Positions 35,543-44,158 of a DNA stretch of 64,000 bases are shown here, one piece after another; position 1 is the first letter of the stretch; the number at the start of each line of letters is the position of its first letter. Where the stretch lies: assembly GCF_010119545.1 (NCBI RefSeq), contig NZ_JAAEAA010000002.1:124001-188000 (forward strand), read 5' to 3'. The notes beneath the pieces are model-generated. The model made no database searches. It saw only the letters and a list, made by a program, of their open reading frames with translations, and was not told the DNA's origin. The stretch is from Pontibacter fetidus (GTDB taxonomy: Bacteria > Bacteroidota > Bacteroidia > Cytophagales > Hymenobacteraceae). Both the position numbers and the translations under genes were made by a program.

Positions 35543-38500
35543 TTATAGTTGCCAGTCGTCTCCTTTTTTCTCGGCAGCCTGGCGGTGGCTCTCAAACTGC
35601 TTTATAAATGTACTGTATTCTGCGGGACTAAGCAAGCCCTGCAAGGTAGCTAATGCCTGCTCTGCATAACTTGTCAAGCCTTTGTCTAAACTCTCCAGGG
35701 CATATGCTTTGTGCAGTTCCGCGCCGTATGGGTTGTAGGTAATTCCATCCAGCAGCATCTCATAAGCCGTCATTTTATCGGGCGTATACTTGGCAAAGAA
35801 GTGCGCCGCAGCAATTACCACTTCCTCATCATACAACAGGATATTTACCGCTTGTTTATACTTTTCGGCAGCTTCGCGGTCGCGGCCTTTGGCTGCTGCA
35901 ATGCTGGCTTTAAAGTATAGTTTGTACCTTTTATCAAGCGGAGTCAGGTACACATTTTCCATGCGGTCTACCAGGGCATCGTAGTTTTTGGTATAGTTCC
36001 AGAGCTTAAGTTGCTGCAGGTTAAGTTTGCTGCGCAGTTCGCCTTCGGGTTGCAGTAGCGGGGCCGTTTGCTTTATAGCCTTGTTTGCGGCGCGCCATTT
36101 TTTCTGCTGCATCAGGTAATCAATGCGGCTCAGTAAGGCTACACGGTGCAGTTCTTTCTCATTTACAGCATTAACCAGGGCATCTACCTGCTGTATAGTT
36201 AATTGTGGCAGATAAGTTTGCAGGTATTTTACTTTTTCGGCGTCGGTGGCGGTGGCTATAGTTTGCGCTACGTTTTGTTGCAGCACCGCCTGTAGTTGGT
36301 CTGCCACCTCTTTTGCCGATGCTATCTCGGTATAGGCTACTTCCTGCAGGGCATTTGCGGCTGCTTCGGGTTGGTGGGCCAGTGCCAACGCATAGCCATG
36401 CGACAGGTATGCCTGGGCATAACCGTGGTCTTTTGCCTCTTTAAAGTAATGTGCCGCCGCACGGTAATTATTTTCTTCCAGCATCCAGATACCCAGTGCA
36501 TTATAATAGTATCCGCTGCGCTCGGTAGCCGAAAGGGCCAGGTTCTCGACTATACTTCGTGCTTCTTTTGGCCGGCCGTTATAATGATGCACTAATGCCT
36601 TGCTGTATAGCAGATCTTCCTGAAACAACTGGTTGCCCGGCGATTTCAGGTAGCGATCTATGGCTTTCAGCTGCAAGGTATCGCCGTTGTTCAGCCTGCT
36701 CAGGGTCTGGTTATAAAACAGCGTAAAATCCTCTACCATCTCCAGCGAGTCGGGGGCAAAGGCATCGCCTTGTTTGTTTTCTATACCTAGTAGCTGCCTT
36801 AATGCTGCCGCGTTGCTACGCAGCGTTTTATAGTTACCGTCTTTTGCTTCTGTCAGCAGTTGGCGGGCGGGTTCCAGCAGGGCCTGCCGGGTATAAAATG
36901 CCAGCCTGTTGCTTTGTATCACTTCTTTGTCAGCACTATACTTTTCGGCCAGTTTAAAATAATAATCAACCGAGTCGGTTACGCTGGTTTGCATGTAGTG
37001 CAGTGCCATGTTGTTGTACAGCTCCGCGCTCTCCGGAAACTTATCTATCCCTTCGTGCAGTACATACAGCTTCTCAAAAAAGTATTGCTTTTCGTCGTAG
37101 AGGTTGGCCATGCGCACATACAACTTCGGGTTAGGGCGTTTGCCGGCAGCTCCTTTCAAATAAACTATTTCTTCGTTGCGCTGCGACGCCTTTCGTGCCA
37201 TAGAGGCCAAACTATAGTTTGCTTTCACGTTGTTGATGTCGTACACATCGCTTTCTTCGTAAAAACGCCGGGCCAGTGCCGGGTTGTCAGAGGCTGCATA
37301 CAGGTCGCCTAAATAGTTATAGTAGCCCGCTTTTGCCTGGAAATAAGTACTGTATTGCGTGCGAATGATAAGTATAGCCAAAATAACAGTGCTCATTAAA
37401 AAGAACGAGAACAGCGTGAACATACTTGGCTCATATACTACCTTGTAAACGGCTTTGCGCTCTTTTATCAGCTTCCCGAAATTAAGCATCAGGTACAGGA
37501 AAAACACGGCTCCATATACCAGGTGCGTGTAGATGATAAGCGTATGGAAAAGTACAGTGAGCGAATCGTTGGCGGTAGCAAAGGCATAACCTATAGCTAA
37601 AAAAGCTATTGTTGCAAAAAGTAGGTATAGCACCGCACCGGTCGGCCTGAACGGAAAATACTTGCCATAAAATGCCTCGCGCTGCCGCATTCCCCAGAAA
37701 CCCGTTACCACCGAAAGCAATAGTATGGCATAGCCATTTACATAAATAAGGTCGGCTGGGAGATAGCCGATGTGGCGCAGGTACAGCAACAGCAGGTTAG
37801 CCAGGTATAGCCCGGCAATAAGTATGAACTGCCACAAACTATAGCGGCGTTCGGGCGTTTTGCCTTGTGTGTTTATCCAGAGCAGCGCATTAACGTTCTC
37901 ATACGATACCCAGATTAGGAAAAGCAGCGTGACGATGATAGTTGCCAGTGAACTATAGTTTACCAGGTGCAGCGCTGTGAGTGAAGGTGCAAACCCGGAT
38001 TCGGAGAAAATGGCTACACCCAGTACCAGCATCACTACCAGCATGGCCATCACCCGAAACCCGAAGTTAATATGCTGCCAGAACGCCTGGAAACCATAAC
38101 TTAAGCCAGCCAGTAACACAATAGCTACCAGCAACATGGCCTGGCTTGGCTCCGTGCCAAAAACCTGCAACAGATCAACGTTAAATGATGCCAGGAAAAG
38201 CATCAGCAGCAAGATGCCGGCAAAGTATGGAATCTGCCGCATGGTGCTGATGGCTGCCGTATAAAACGCAATACAAACCCCGAGTATAGAGATAAAAACA
38301 ACGGCTGGCCATGTTTGCACTATGGCAGGAGCTACATCAAACTGCTCCAGCACCAGGTAGCCATCGGCATACAGGGTAAATGGCTCCAGCAGCCGGGTAA
38401 CCTCGTGCACCGGTACAGGCACTACCTGCAGGTCGGTAATTTTATCCCAGGTGTAGGCAGCAGTGTTGCCTTCAACATAAAAATAACCGCCCAGCAACAA

Positions 38501-38584
38501 CGCTGCTGCTGCCAGTAGCAATAAAAAAAGATAGGGATACTTTAAAGTAGTATCCCAGTTTTTCCAGAAGTTGGTTTTACTCAT
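35543..38584 (-). CDS. large polytopic membrane protein with C-terminal TPR repeats
   Basis: A 1013-residue protein with no named family that I recognise. About 12 hydrophobic helices lie in roughly residues 15-430 (one example is the [20 protein letters not shown] start). A soluble region of about 580 residues follows, built of TPR-like helical pairs ([19 protein letters not shown] is one repeat). There is no signal peptide other than the first helix. The layout resembles membrane-anchored TPR scaffolds linked to envelope assembly or gliding. It sits between gatC (15-base gap) and the ABC ATPase (11-base gap). Confidence 0.7.
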   Translation of the reverse strand: MSKTNFWKNWDTTLKYPYLFLLLLAAAALLLGGYFYVEGNTAAYTWDKITDLQVVPVPVHEVTRLLEPFTLYADGYLVLEQFDVAPAIVQTWPAVVFISILGVCIAFYTAAISTMRQIPYFAGILLLMLFLASFNVDLLQVFGTEPSQAMLLVAIVLLAGLSYGFQAFWQHINFGFRVMAMLVVMLVLGVAIFSESGFAPSLTALHLVNYSSLATIIVTLLFLIWVSYENVNALLWINTQGKTPERRYSLWQFILIAGLYLANLLLLYLRHIGYLPADLIYVNGYAILLLSVVTGFWGMRQREAFYGKYFPFRPTGAVLYLLFATIAFLAIGYAFATANDSLTVLFHTLIIYTHLVYGAVFFLYLMLNFGKLIKERKAVYKVVYEPSMFTLFSFFLMSTVILAILIIRTQYSTYFQAKAGYYNYLGDLYAASDNPALARRFYEESDVYDINNVKANYSLASMARKASQRNEEIVYLKGAAGKRPNPKLYVRMANLYDEKQYFFEKLYVLHEGIDKFPESAELYNNMALHYMQTSVTDSVDYYFKLAEKYSADKEVIQSNRLAFYTRQALLEPARQLLTEAKDGNYKTLRSNAAALRQLLGIENKQGDAFAPDSLEMVEDFTLFYNQTLSRLNNGDTLQLKAIDRYLKSPGNQLFQEDLLYSKALVHHYNGRPKEARSIVENLALSATERSGYYYNALGIWMLEENNYRAAAHYFKEAKDHGYAQAYLSHGYALALAHQPEAAANALQEVAYTEIASAKEVADQLQAVLQQNVAQTIATATDAEKVKYLQTYLPQLTIQQVDALVNAVNEKELHRVALLSRIDYLMQQKKWRAANKAIKQTAPLLQPEGELRSKLNLQQLKLWNYTKNYDALVDRMENVYLTPLDKRYKLYFKASIAAAKGRDREAAEKYKQAVNILLYDEEVVIAAAHFFAKYTPDKMTAYEMLLDGITYNPYGAELHKAYALESLDKGLTSYAEQALATLQGLLSPAEYSTFIKQFESHRQAAEKKGDDWQL

Positions 38585-38599
38585 AAACAGGCTTGCCTC

Positions 38600-38887
38600 T
38601 TACTCCAGTACCTTTGGCACTCTAAAGTAGTCGGAGTCTTTTTTAGGAGCGTTCAACAATGCTTCTTCGTGTGTAATCGTATTTTTAGCGGCATCCTCGC
38701 GCATCACATTCACTTCGGCGGTCATGTGCGTCAGAGGTTCAATGTTCTCAGTGTCCAGTTCGCTAAGTTTATCTACCCAGTTCAGGATTTTGTTCAGGTC
38801 GCCCAGCACTTCCTGCTCTTTCTCTTCGTTAAACTCCAGCCTGGCCAGGTGCGCTAATTTTCTGATGGTTTGAATATCTGTTGACAT
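38600..38887 (-). CDS. gatC: Asp-tRNA(Asn)/Glu-tRNA(Gln) amidotransferase subunit C
   Basis: A 95-residue small subunit that stabilises GatA in the GatCAB complex, which amidates misacylated Glu-tRNA(Gln) or Asp-tRNA(Asn). The family start IRKLAHLARLEFNEEKEQE is clear, as are LNKILNWVDKLSELDT and the late LLNAPKKDSDYFRVPKVLE. The length is normal. gatA and gatB are not adjacent. The 5' end overlaps the plsC-like gene by 59 bases in a different frame. Confidence 0.93.
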   Translation of the reverse strand: MSTDIQTIRKLAHLARLEFNEEKEQEVLGDLNKILNWVDKLSELDTENIEPLTHMTAEVNVMREDAAKNTITHEEALLNAPKKDSDYFRVPKVLE

Positions 38888-39641
38888 CCTTGGTATAGTT
38901 GTGTTTGGTTAACTCTTGTTGAATAATCTGAAATACGCGCTCTTTTAGTGCCGGCAGGTCTTGTAATGTCATCCCGGTGGTTTCTATAGGCTCGTGTATG
39001 ATCATCTTTAGTGGATGACGGCGTATTTTAAGGCCTACTTCTTCCACGTCGGGCATAAAATGCTGGTTATACGGCATAGTAACCGGCACTACCGGTACCT
39101 GCTTTTCGATGGCTATTTTAAATGGCCCGTCTTTAAACTCCAGCAACTCTTCCCCTGCCAGCGGTGCAATCGTACCTTCCGGAAAAATTACTAAGCTGCG
39201 GCCTTCATCCAATGTCTTTTTAGACTGGATATAACTTTTGGCGCTGCTCATAGCACTTTTGCGATCTACACAAATATACAATGTTCCGTATACTTTTCCC
39301 CACAACGGCACTTTGGCAAGCGAGCTTTTCCCAACAAAATTAAGAAAACCCGGTATAGAGCGCAGCATCATGGGTATATCGAGGTACGAACTATGGTTTG
39401 GCGTAAAGATGTACCGCTGTTTCGGGTCGAATTTAAAGCGCCACTCTACCTGCAAAGGCGTTAAAAACATCCGCAAGAAAATAGATGACCAAACCCGGTT
39501 CATATTGTGTGCGTGCCTGTACCACTGCTGCTTCCGGATGAGAAGCGCCTGTACCGGATAAACAAGCACGAATGGTGCTATAAACCAGGTACAGCACCAG
39601 GTAGCATATATGCGTTGCGACAGGTATTTCAGCACTTTCAT
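38829..39641 (-). CDS. plsC: 1-acyl-sn-glycerol-3-phosphate acyltransferase (PlsC family)
   Basis: A 270-residue membrane-associated acyltransferase of phospholipid synthesis. The catalytic HX4D motif is NHSSYLD (His83, Asp88). The acceptor-binding motif is VIFPEGTIAP, and PVVPVTM is a further conserved block. One or two N-terminal hydrophobic helices anchor it. It is first in the run toward ilvE. Its last 19 or so codons overlap gatC in another frame, so the C-terminal tail is poorly constrained as PlsC sequence. Confidence 0.9.
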   Translation of the reverse strand: MKVLKYLSQRIYATWCCTWFIAPFVLVYPVQALLIRKQQWYRHAHNMNRVWSSIFLRMFLTPLQVEWRFKFDPKQRYIFTPNHSSYLDIPMMLRSIPGFLNFVGKSSLAKVPLWGKVYGTLYICVDRKSAMSSAKSYIQSKKTLDEGRSLVIFPEGTIAPLAGEELLEFKDGPFKIAIEKQVPVVPVTMPYNQHFMPDVEEVGLKIRRHPLKMIIHEPIETTGMTLQDLPALKERVFQIIQQELTKHNYTKDVNRYSNHQKISAPGQAGV

Positions 39642-39842
39642 GGGTTCAAATGTAAGAATATTCCGGCATTGTTCAACGCTACCAAAACCAAGCTGCCTAT
39701 AGAATAATTCAATAACGGGAAGGGGTTGTTGGTAGTATTGCCTGAGGGCTATAGTTTGTATTTGTGCTTTTGAGCATTCATGCGACGAGAGTCGAAAAGA
39801 GCCAGCGTAGCTGTAAGAAATCTTTTGTGCCCTATAATTGGA

Positions 39843-39879
39843 GACCTAGCAGCGTGCGCAGTTCCTGCTAGTGTCTGAG
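39843..39879. repeat. hairpin direct repeat, copy 2
   Basis: Near-identical to 7326-7363 and in the same window orientation, with CTAGCAG/CTGCTAG hairpin arms. It lies in the 1000-base spacer 39642-40641, just left of composite repeat B copy 2. Confidence 0.7.
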
Positions 39880-39903
39880 CTATAGTTCTGTAGTTCCTCT
39901 TTT

Positions 39904-40273
39904 GTCATCTCGAGCGAAGTCGAGGGATCTTATATGTTCTATAGTTGACTTTGCCTACTACTTGAGACAAGCCATCCTTTCAAACTTCTTGTATTCCAGG
40001 GAGCTTTAGTTACCCATCGTTTCAAGTGAGGTTTGGTGCCCTCATGGCGGGGGTAGGGGCCCTCTTTAAGGGAGGCCTCGTCTTCGGGCATCGCGCTGCT
40101 GATTTGAAGCTACCCTCGTTCCTCGGGTTGCCTAACGGCACCGCAACAAATCAAAGGCGCTCAACCCAAAGACTGATATGTTTCTCATAGCTATAGTTCG
40201 TCTATACTTTTAACCGATAAGCTTCGAGGTTTATCATGATTGTATTTTCGTAGGGACAGGTCGCGACCTGTCC
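39904..40273 (-). repeat. composite spacer repeat B, copy 2
   Basis: About 370 bases, the reverse complement of copy 1. It starts GTCATCTCGAGCGAAGTCGA, passes through ATCTTATATGTTCTATAGTT and the GGCGCTCAACCCAAAGACT block, and ends in the perfect 20-bp palindrome GGACAGGTCGCGACCTGTCC. It occupies the left and centre of a 1000-base spacer with no gene. The flanking genes (plsC and the NUDIX gene) read on the minus strand. Confidence 0.85.
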
Positions 40274-40334
40274 GTGGATGGACTTTAACTATGAAACTAT
40301 ACTTGAAACTATAGCAAAGGCAGAAAAGTCCCCC

Positions 40335-40515
40335 TTTGAAGGGCAGGGCCGTTAAGTTCTGCCGAGAACTATCCCCTTGAGGGGATTATAGGGGTGTTAT
40401 TCAGGACCAAAAAGCCTATTGTTAGCCAGTTTTAAATTCACCCGCTAATGCAAACACCCCTCTGCGCTCCCCTCAAGGGGAGAATTTGCTAGAACTTAAC
40501 GGCCCTGCCCTTTGA
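40335..40515. repeat. long imperfect inverted repeat in spacer
   Basis: The left arm, about 40335-40399 (from GAAGGGCAGGGCCGTTAAG to AGGGGTGTT), is complementary to 40451-40515 (from AACACCCCTCT to CTTAACGGCCCTGCCC), with mismatches in the middle. The loop is about 50 bases. More CCCCTT/AAGGGG modules follow to about 40640. Together with repeat B copy 2 it fills the spacer 39642-40641; no gene is seen there. Confidence 0.7.
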
Positions 40516-40641
40516 AGGGGGCGAAGGGGGATGTTAAACGGAAACTATAAAACACCTCCCTACCCTCCTCAAGGAGGGAATTATCCTGAAATAGCCAAAA
40601 CTCCTTCCCCTGTTTTTAAGGGAAGGCTGGGATGGGGTTAC

Positions 40642-41196
40642 TTATCTAACCCCAAGTATAAAAGCAGCCTTCAGAATACCAGCAACACTAATGGCATCGG
40701 TAATCTGATTATTCAACGCCATGTGGACAGCTTCGGAAAAAGGAAGGCGTTTTATCTGCAGGTCTTCCGTTTCCTCAAAGGCAGTATCACCGGGGGTTAA
40801 CTCTTCAGCTAAAAAAACAAAGCCTTCTTCGTCGGTTACGGAGTTGGAAGTATGCAAGCGGCAGATGTTGGTCCAGCGGGCGGCAGTAAACCCGGTTTCT
40901 TCCTGTAGTTCCCGCTTCGCCGATTCCAGAATGTCGTTTTCTATTAAGCCGCCACCCATGGGTATTTCCCAACTATATTCGTTCAGCGCATAACGGTATT
41001 GACCAATTAGGTAGGTATACCCTTCATTATCAATAGGTATAATACCGATAGCTTTGTTCTTAAAACTGACCACCCCATAAATCCCTTCGCCACCTTTTGG
41101 GTTAAGCACCTGGTCTTCGCGTAGTTTTATCCAGGGGTTCTGGTAAATATCTCTCGAGGAAAGGGTGGTCCAGGGGTTATGCTGCTCGTCTGTCAT
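40642..41196 (-). CDS. NUDIX hydrolase (ADP-ribose pyrophosphatase-like)
   Basis: A 184-residue hydrolase. The Nudix box GGGLIENDILESAKRELQEE fits GX5EX7REUXEEXGU, except that the first conserved Glu is Asn. The catalytic REL-x-EE segment, with the Glu residues that bind magnesium, is intact. The surrounding SWEIPMGGG and ALNNQITDA segments suggest the ADP-ribose or nucleotide-sugar branch. It is cytoplasmic. It is preceded by a good -7 element (41216-41223) and followed by repeat-filled spacer. Confidence 0.82.
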   Translation of the reverse strand: MTDEQHNPWTTLSSRDIYQNPWIKLREDQVLNPKGGEGIYGVVSFKNKAIGIIPIDNEGYTYLIGQYRYALNEYSWEIPMGGGLIENDILESAKRELQEETGFTAARWTNICRLHTSNSVTDEEGFVFLAEELTPGDTAFEETEDLQIKRLPFSEAVHMALNNQITDAISVAGILKAAFILGVR

Positions 41197-41215
41197 AGCT
41201 ATAGTTTGTGTGGTG

Positions 41216-41223
41216 CAAAGGTA
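41216..41223 (-). promoter_or_regulatory. candidate -7 element for the NUDIX gene
   Basis: On the minus strand TACCTTTG matches TAnnTTTG 20 bases before the start codon. No TTG is seen at the -33 spacing. Confidence 0.45.
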
Positions 41224-41242
41224 AGCAGGCGAAACTATAGCA

Positions 41243-41623
41243 TCAGCCTTTTTGGGCTATCATTTCAATCTCTACCTGTGCATTCAAAGGCAATGCAGCT
41301 ACGCCTATAGTGGTGCGTGCCGGGTATGGCTCTGAAAACTGTGTTTTGTACACCTCGTTCATCGCTCCAAAATTCGCCATATCAGTCAGGAATACATTCA
41401 CTTTTATTACATCGTCCGGGCCTAGGCCAGCGGCTTTAAGTACAGCAAACAGGTTAACAAAACATTGCTTCGTCTGGGCCGATATGTCCCCTTCCACTAG
41501 TTTTCCAATGGCAGCATCTATCGGTGTCTGGCCGGATAAGTATAACAGGTTACCGGTTTCTACGGCATGAGAGTAAGGGCCAACGGAAACGGCGCCTTCG
41601 GCGGTAAAAGCTTTTCTGGGCAT
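41243..41623 (-). CDS. ridA: RidA-family enamine/imine deaminase
   Basis: A 126-residue cytoplasmic protein of the RidA (YjgF/YER057c) family, which hydrolyses reactive 2-aminoacrylate and related enamines. The N-terminal VGPYSHAVETGNLLYLSGQTPID is typical. The active-site arginine is Arg103 in YPARTTIGVAALP, and the family end AQVEIEMIA is present. The length is normal. It is upstream of the NUDIX gene on the same strand with a 46-base gap that holds that gene's likely promoter. Confidence 0.93.
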   Translation of the reverse strand: MPRKAFTAEGAVSVGPYSHAVETGNLLYLSGQTPIDAAIGKLVEGDISAQTKQCFVNLFAVLKAAGLGPDDVIKVNVFLTDMANFGAMNEVYKTQFSEPYPARTTIGVAALPLNAQVEIEMIAQKG

Positions 41624-41743
41624 AGGTTTTCGTTTAGATATATCAGTTAACTTTTTGTGCTCTAAAACACTTGGCTTCTGCTATATACTTATACTAACAA
41701 ATCTATTATCTGGCATATTTTCCTTCCTTACTGTTATTAGTTT

Positions 41744-42196
41744 TTAAGTATATACCTTATTTCTTCCATGTATTTTTGGAAGTGCAATATTTGAATGTAC
41801 GATACTATTTTTACTAACTCTATTCCACTTATCTGTTAAATATTGACATTCAAATGATGTCGTTATCATTCCCTTTTTCTGGATGATCCGAGTTTCATAA
41901 TTAAGAAGTTTATCTAACTCTCTGAATGAATATTTTAGAAGTTGCATGATCCATTCAAGATTATTTTCATAGTTATTTTCACATGCTTCATACCAAAAAT
42001 ACTTTTCAGGTGCGGATTTTAAAGTTGCCCCAATATTTAAGGTAGTCCAATTACTTTCTATCCATAAATAGTAATTATATAATTTCTGTTCTGCAGTCAG
42101 AATCAGGACATCAAGTTCATGTTCTGTTTCTCTCGGCTGAAATATAGCTGTATCAAAATGTTGTCTAATTTTCTCAAGAAATTCAACAGAAGTCAT
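41744..42196 (-). CDS. AT-rich orphan gene, unknown function
   Basis: A 150-residue hydrophilic protein with no signal peptide, no membrane helix and no family that I recognise. It is rich in Glu, Asn, Tyr, Trp and Ile (for example LYNYYLWIESNWTTLNIGAT) and looks mostly alpha-helical. By eye its DNA is far more AT-rich than the genes either side and uses A/T-ending codons. AASTATASTT sites are nearly absent inside it. That suggests recent transfer. It sits between ridA and acs on the same strand, 28 bases from acs. Confidence 0.65.
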   Translation of the reverse strand: MTSVEFLEKIRQHFDTAIFQPRETEHELDVLILTAEQKLYNYYLWIESNWTTLNIGATLKSAPEKYFWYEACENNYENNLEWIMQLLKYSFRELDKLLNYETRIIQKKGMITTSFECQYLTDKWNRVSKNSIVHSNIALPKIHGRNKVYT

Positions 42197-42224
42197 AGAT
42201 TATACTACTTATAATTCTGAATCT

Positions 42225-44126
42225 CTACAACGCACCAGCCTTTATCTCATCCACTACATCCGGGTCGAGCAAGGTGGTGGTGTCGCCTAGATTAGAGGTG
42301 TCGCCTTCGGCAACTTTGCGCAGAATGCGGCGCATGATCTTTCCGGAGCGGGTTTTGGGCAGTCCGCTCACAATCTGAATCTTATCTGGCTTGGCGATCT
42401 TTCCTATCTTTTCTACTACGGTTTCTATGATCTCGGCACGCAGGTAATCTTCGCGCTCCGGCTTTTCTTTGCAGATTACAAAGGCATAGATCCCCTGCCC
42501 TTTCAGGTCGTGTGGGTAGCCTACTACCGCCGATTCTACTACATGCTGGTTATGGTTAATGGCCTCTTCGATCTCAGCTGTCCCGAAACGGTGACCTGAT
42601 ACGTTGATCACATCATCTACCCGACCGATAATGCGGTATAGGCCATTTTCGTCGCGCTTGGCGCCATCGCCGGTAAAGTATAAGCCTTTGTAAGTAGAGA
42701 AATAGCTCAGGCGGCAGCGCTCGTGGTCGCCGTAGGTAGTCCGTATAATGCCCGGCCACGGAAACTTCATGCACAAGTGACCTTCTACTTCGTTTTCGGT
42801 TATTTCGGTGCCGTCGCTGTTTACAAGTATAGGCTGTATGCCCGGCAACGGAAACGCCGCGTGGGCCGGTTTGGTAGGCGTAACATTGGCCAGCGAAGAG
42901 ATCATAATCCCCCCGGTCTCGGTTTGCCACCAGGTATCTACCAACGGACAGCGCTCTTTACCTACGTGCGTGTGGTACCAGTGCCAGGCTTCCTCGTTTA
43001 TAGGCTCACCCACCGACCCCAGCACTTTCAGGGAATCTAAACTATAGGACAGCACATCATCAATATCGCCGCTCATCAATGATCGTATAGCTGTTGGCGC
43101 AGTGTAGAAAATACTCACCCCAAACTTATCGCATACCTGCCAGAAACGGCCCATATCCGGGTAAGTAGGTACGCCTTCAAACATCAGCGTGGTAGCGCCA
43201 CTCAGCAGTGGGCCATATAAAAGATAAGTGTGGCCGGTTATCCACCCGATGTCGGCGGTGCACCAATACACATCGCTTTCTTCGTACTGAAACACGTTCA
43301 TGAAGGTATACTGGGCATACACCATGTAGCCACCGCAGGTATGCACCACGCCTTTTGGTTTACCCGTAGAGCCCGAAGTATACAAGATAAACAGCATGTC
43401 TTCGGCATCCATTTCTTCGGCAGGGCACTCTTTGCTTACCCCTTGTACCTCGTCGTGGTACCACACATCGCGGCCTTCCACCATATTTACAGCCCAGCCC
43501 AGGCGCTCTACAACTATAACTTTTTCTACAGATGGGCAGCTTTCCAAGGCTTCGTCTACCACACGTTTTACCGGAATCTGTTTTGAGCCACGGTTCAGGC
43601 CATCAGAGGTTAGTACCATTTTGGCGCCAGCATCATTAATTCTGTCGGCCATAGCTACTGCCGAGAAGCCAGCAAAAATAACCGAGTGAATGGCCCCGAT
43701 ACGCGCACAGGCCAGCACAGCAAATGCGAGTTCCGGAATCATGGGCATGTAAATACACACACGGTCGCCTTTCTGCACACCATTCTTTTTAAGCACATTG
43801 GCAAACTGGCATACGCGCTCGTGCAGCTCGCGGTAGGTAAAGCGCACAAAGCGTTCTTTGGGGTCGTTAGGCTCCCAGATCAGGGCCAGTTTGTTGCCGC
43901 GGGTTTTCAGGTGGCGGTCCAGGCAGTTTTCGGTAATGTTCAGTTTCCCGCCTTTAAACCACTTCACGTCCGGCTCTTCAAAATTCCATTCCAGGGTAGT
44001 GTTCCACTTTTTGCGCCAGGTAAAGGTGCTGGCAATGTCGCCCCAAAAACCTTCGGGGTCTTCTACACTGCGTTTGTATACCTGCTGGTACTGTTCAAAG
44101 GTTTTTATCTGGAAGTTATTCATCAT
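42225..44126 (-). CDS. acs: acetyl-CoA synthetase
   Basis: A 633-residue AMP-forming enzyme making acetyl-CoA from acetate, ATP and CoA. The P-loop is YTSGSTGKPKGVVHT (about 252). DTWWQTETGG is the acetate/AMP motif, and TGDGAKRDENGLYRIIGRVDD is the hinge. The C-terminal PKTRSGKIMRR carries the lysine usually controlled by acetylation. The N-terminal WFKGGKLNITENCLDRH is typical of Acs. It lies 32 bases downstream of the related prpE-like gene, so acetate and propionate activation are probably co-expressed. Confidence 0.93.
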   Translation of the reverse strand: MMNNFQIKTFEQYQQVYKRSVEDPEGFWGDIASTFTWRKKWNTTLEWNFEEPDVKWFKGGKLNITENCLDRHLKTRGNKLALIWEPNDPKERFVRFTYRELHERVCQFANVLKKNGVQKGDRVCIYMPMIPELAFAVLACARIGAIHSVIFAGFSAVAMADRINDAGAKMVLTSDGLNRGSKQIPVKRVVDEALESCPSVEKVIVVERLGWAVNMVEGRDVWYHDEVQGVSKECPAEEMDAEDMLFILYTSGSTGKPKGVVHTCGGYMVYAQYTFMNVFQYEESDVYWCTADIGWITGHTYLLYGPLLSGATTLMFEGVPTYPDMGRFWQVCDKFGVSIFYTAPTAIRSLMSGDIDDVLSYSLDSLKVLGSVGEPINEEAWHWYHTHVGKERCPLVDTWWQTETGGIMISSLANVTPTKPAHAAFPLPGIQPILVNSDGTEITENEVEGHLCMKFPWPGIIRTTYGDHERCRLSYFSTYKGLYFTGDGAKRDENGLYRIIGRVDDVINVSGHRFGTAEIEEAINHNQHVVESAVVGYPHDLKGQGIYAFVICKEKPEREDYLRAEIIETVVEKIGKIAKPDKIQIVSGLPKTRSGKIMRRILRKVAEGDTSNLGDTTTLLDPDVVDEIKAGAL

Positions 44127-44158
44127 GGCTCAGGTATGTTTGGTATGTAAGGTCGGGT

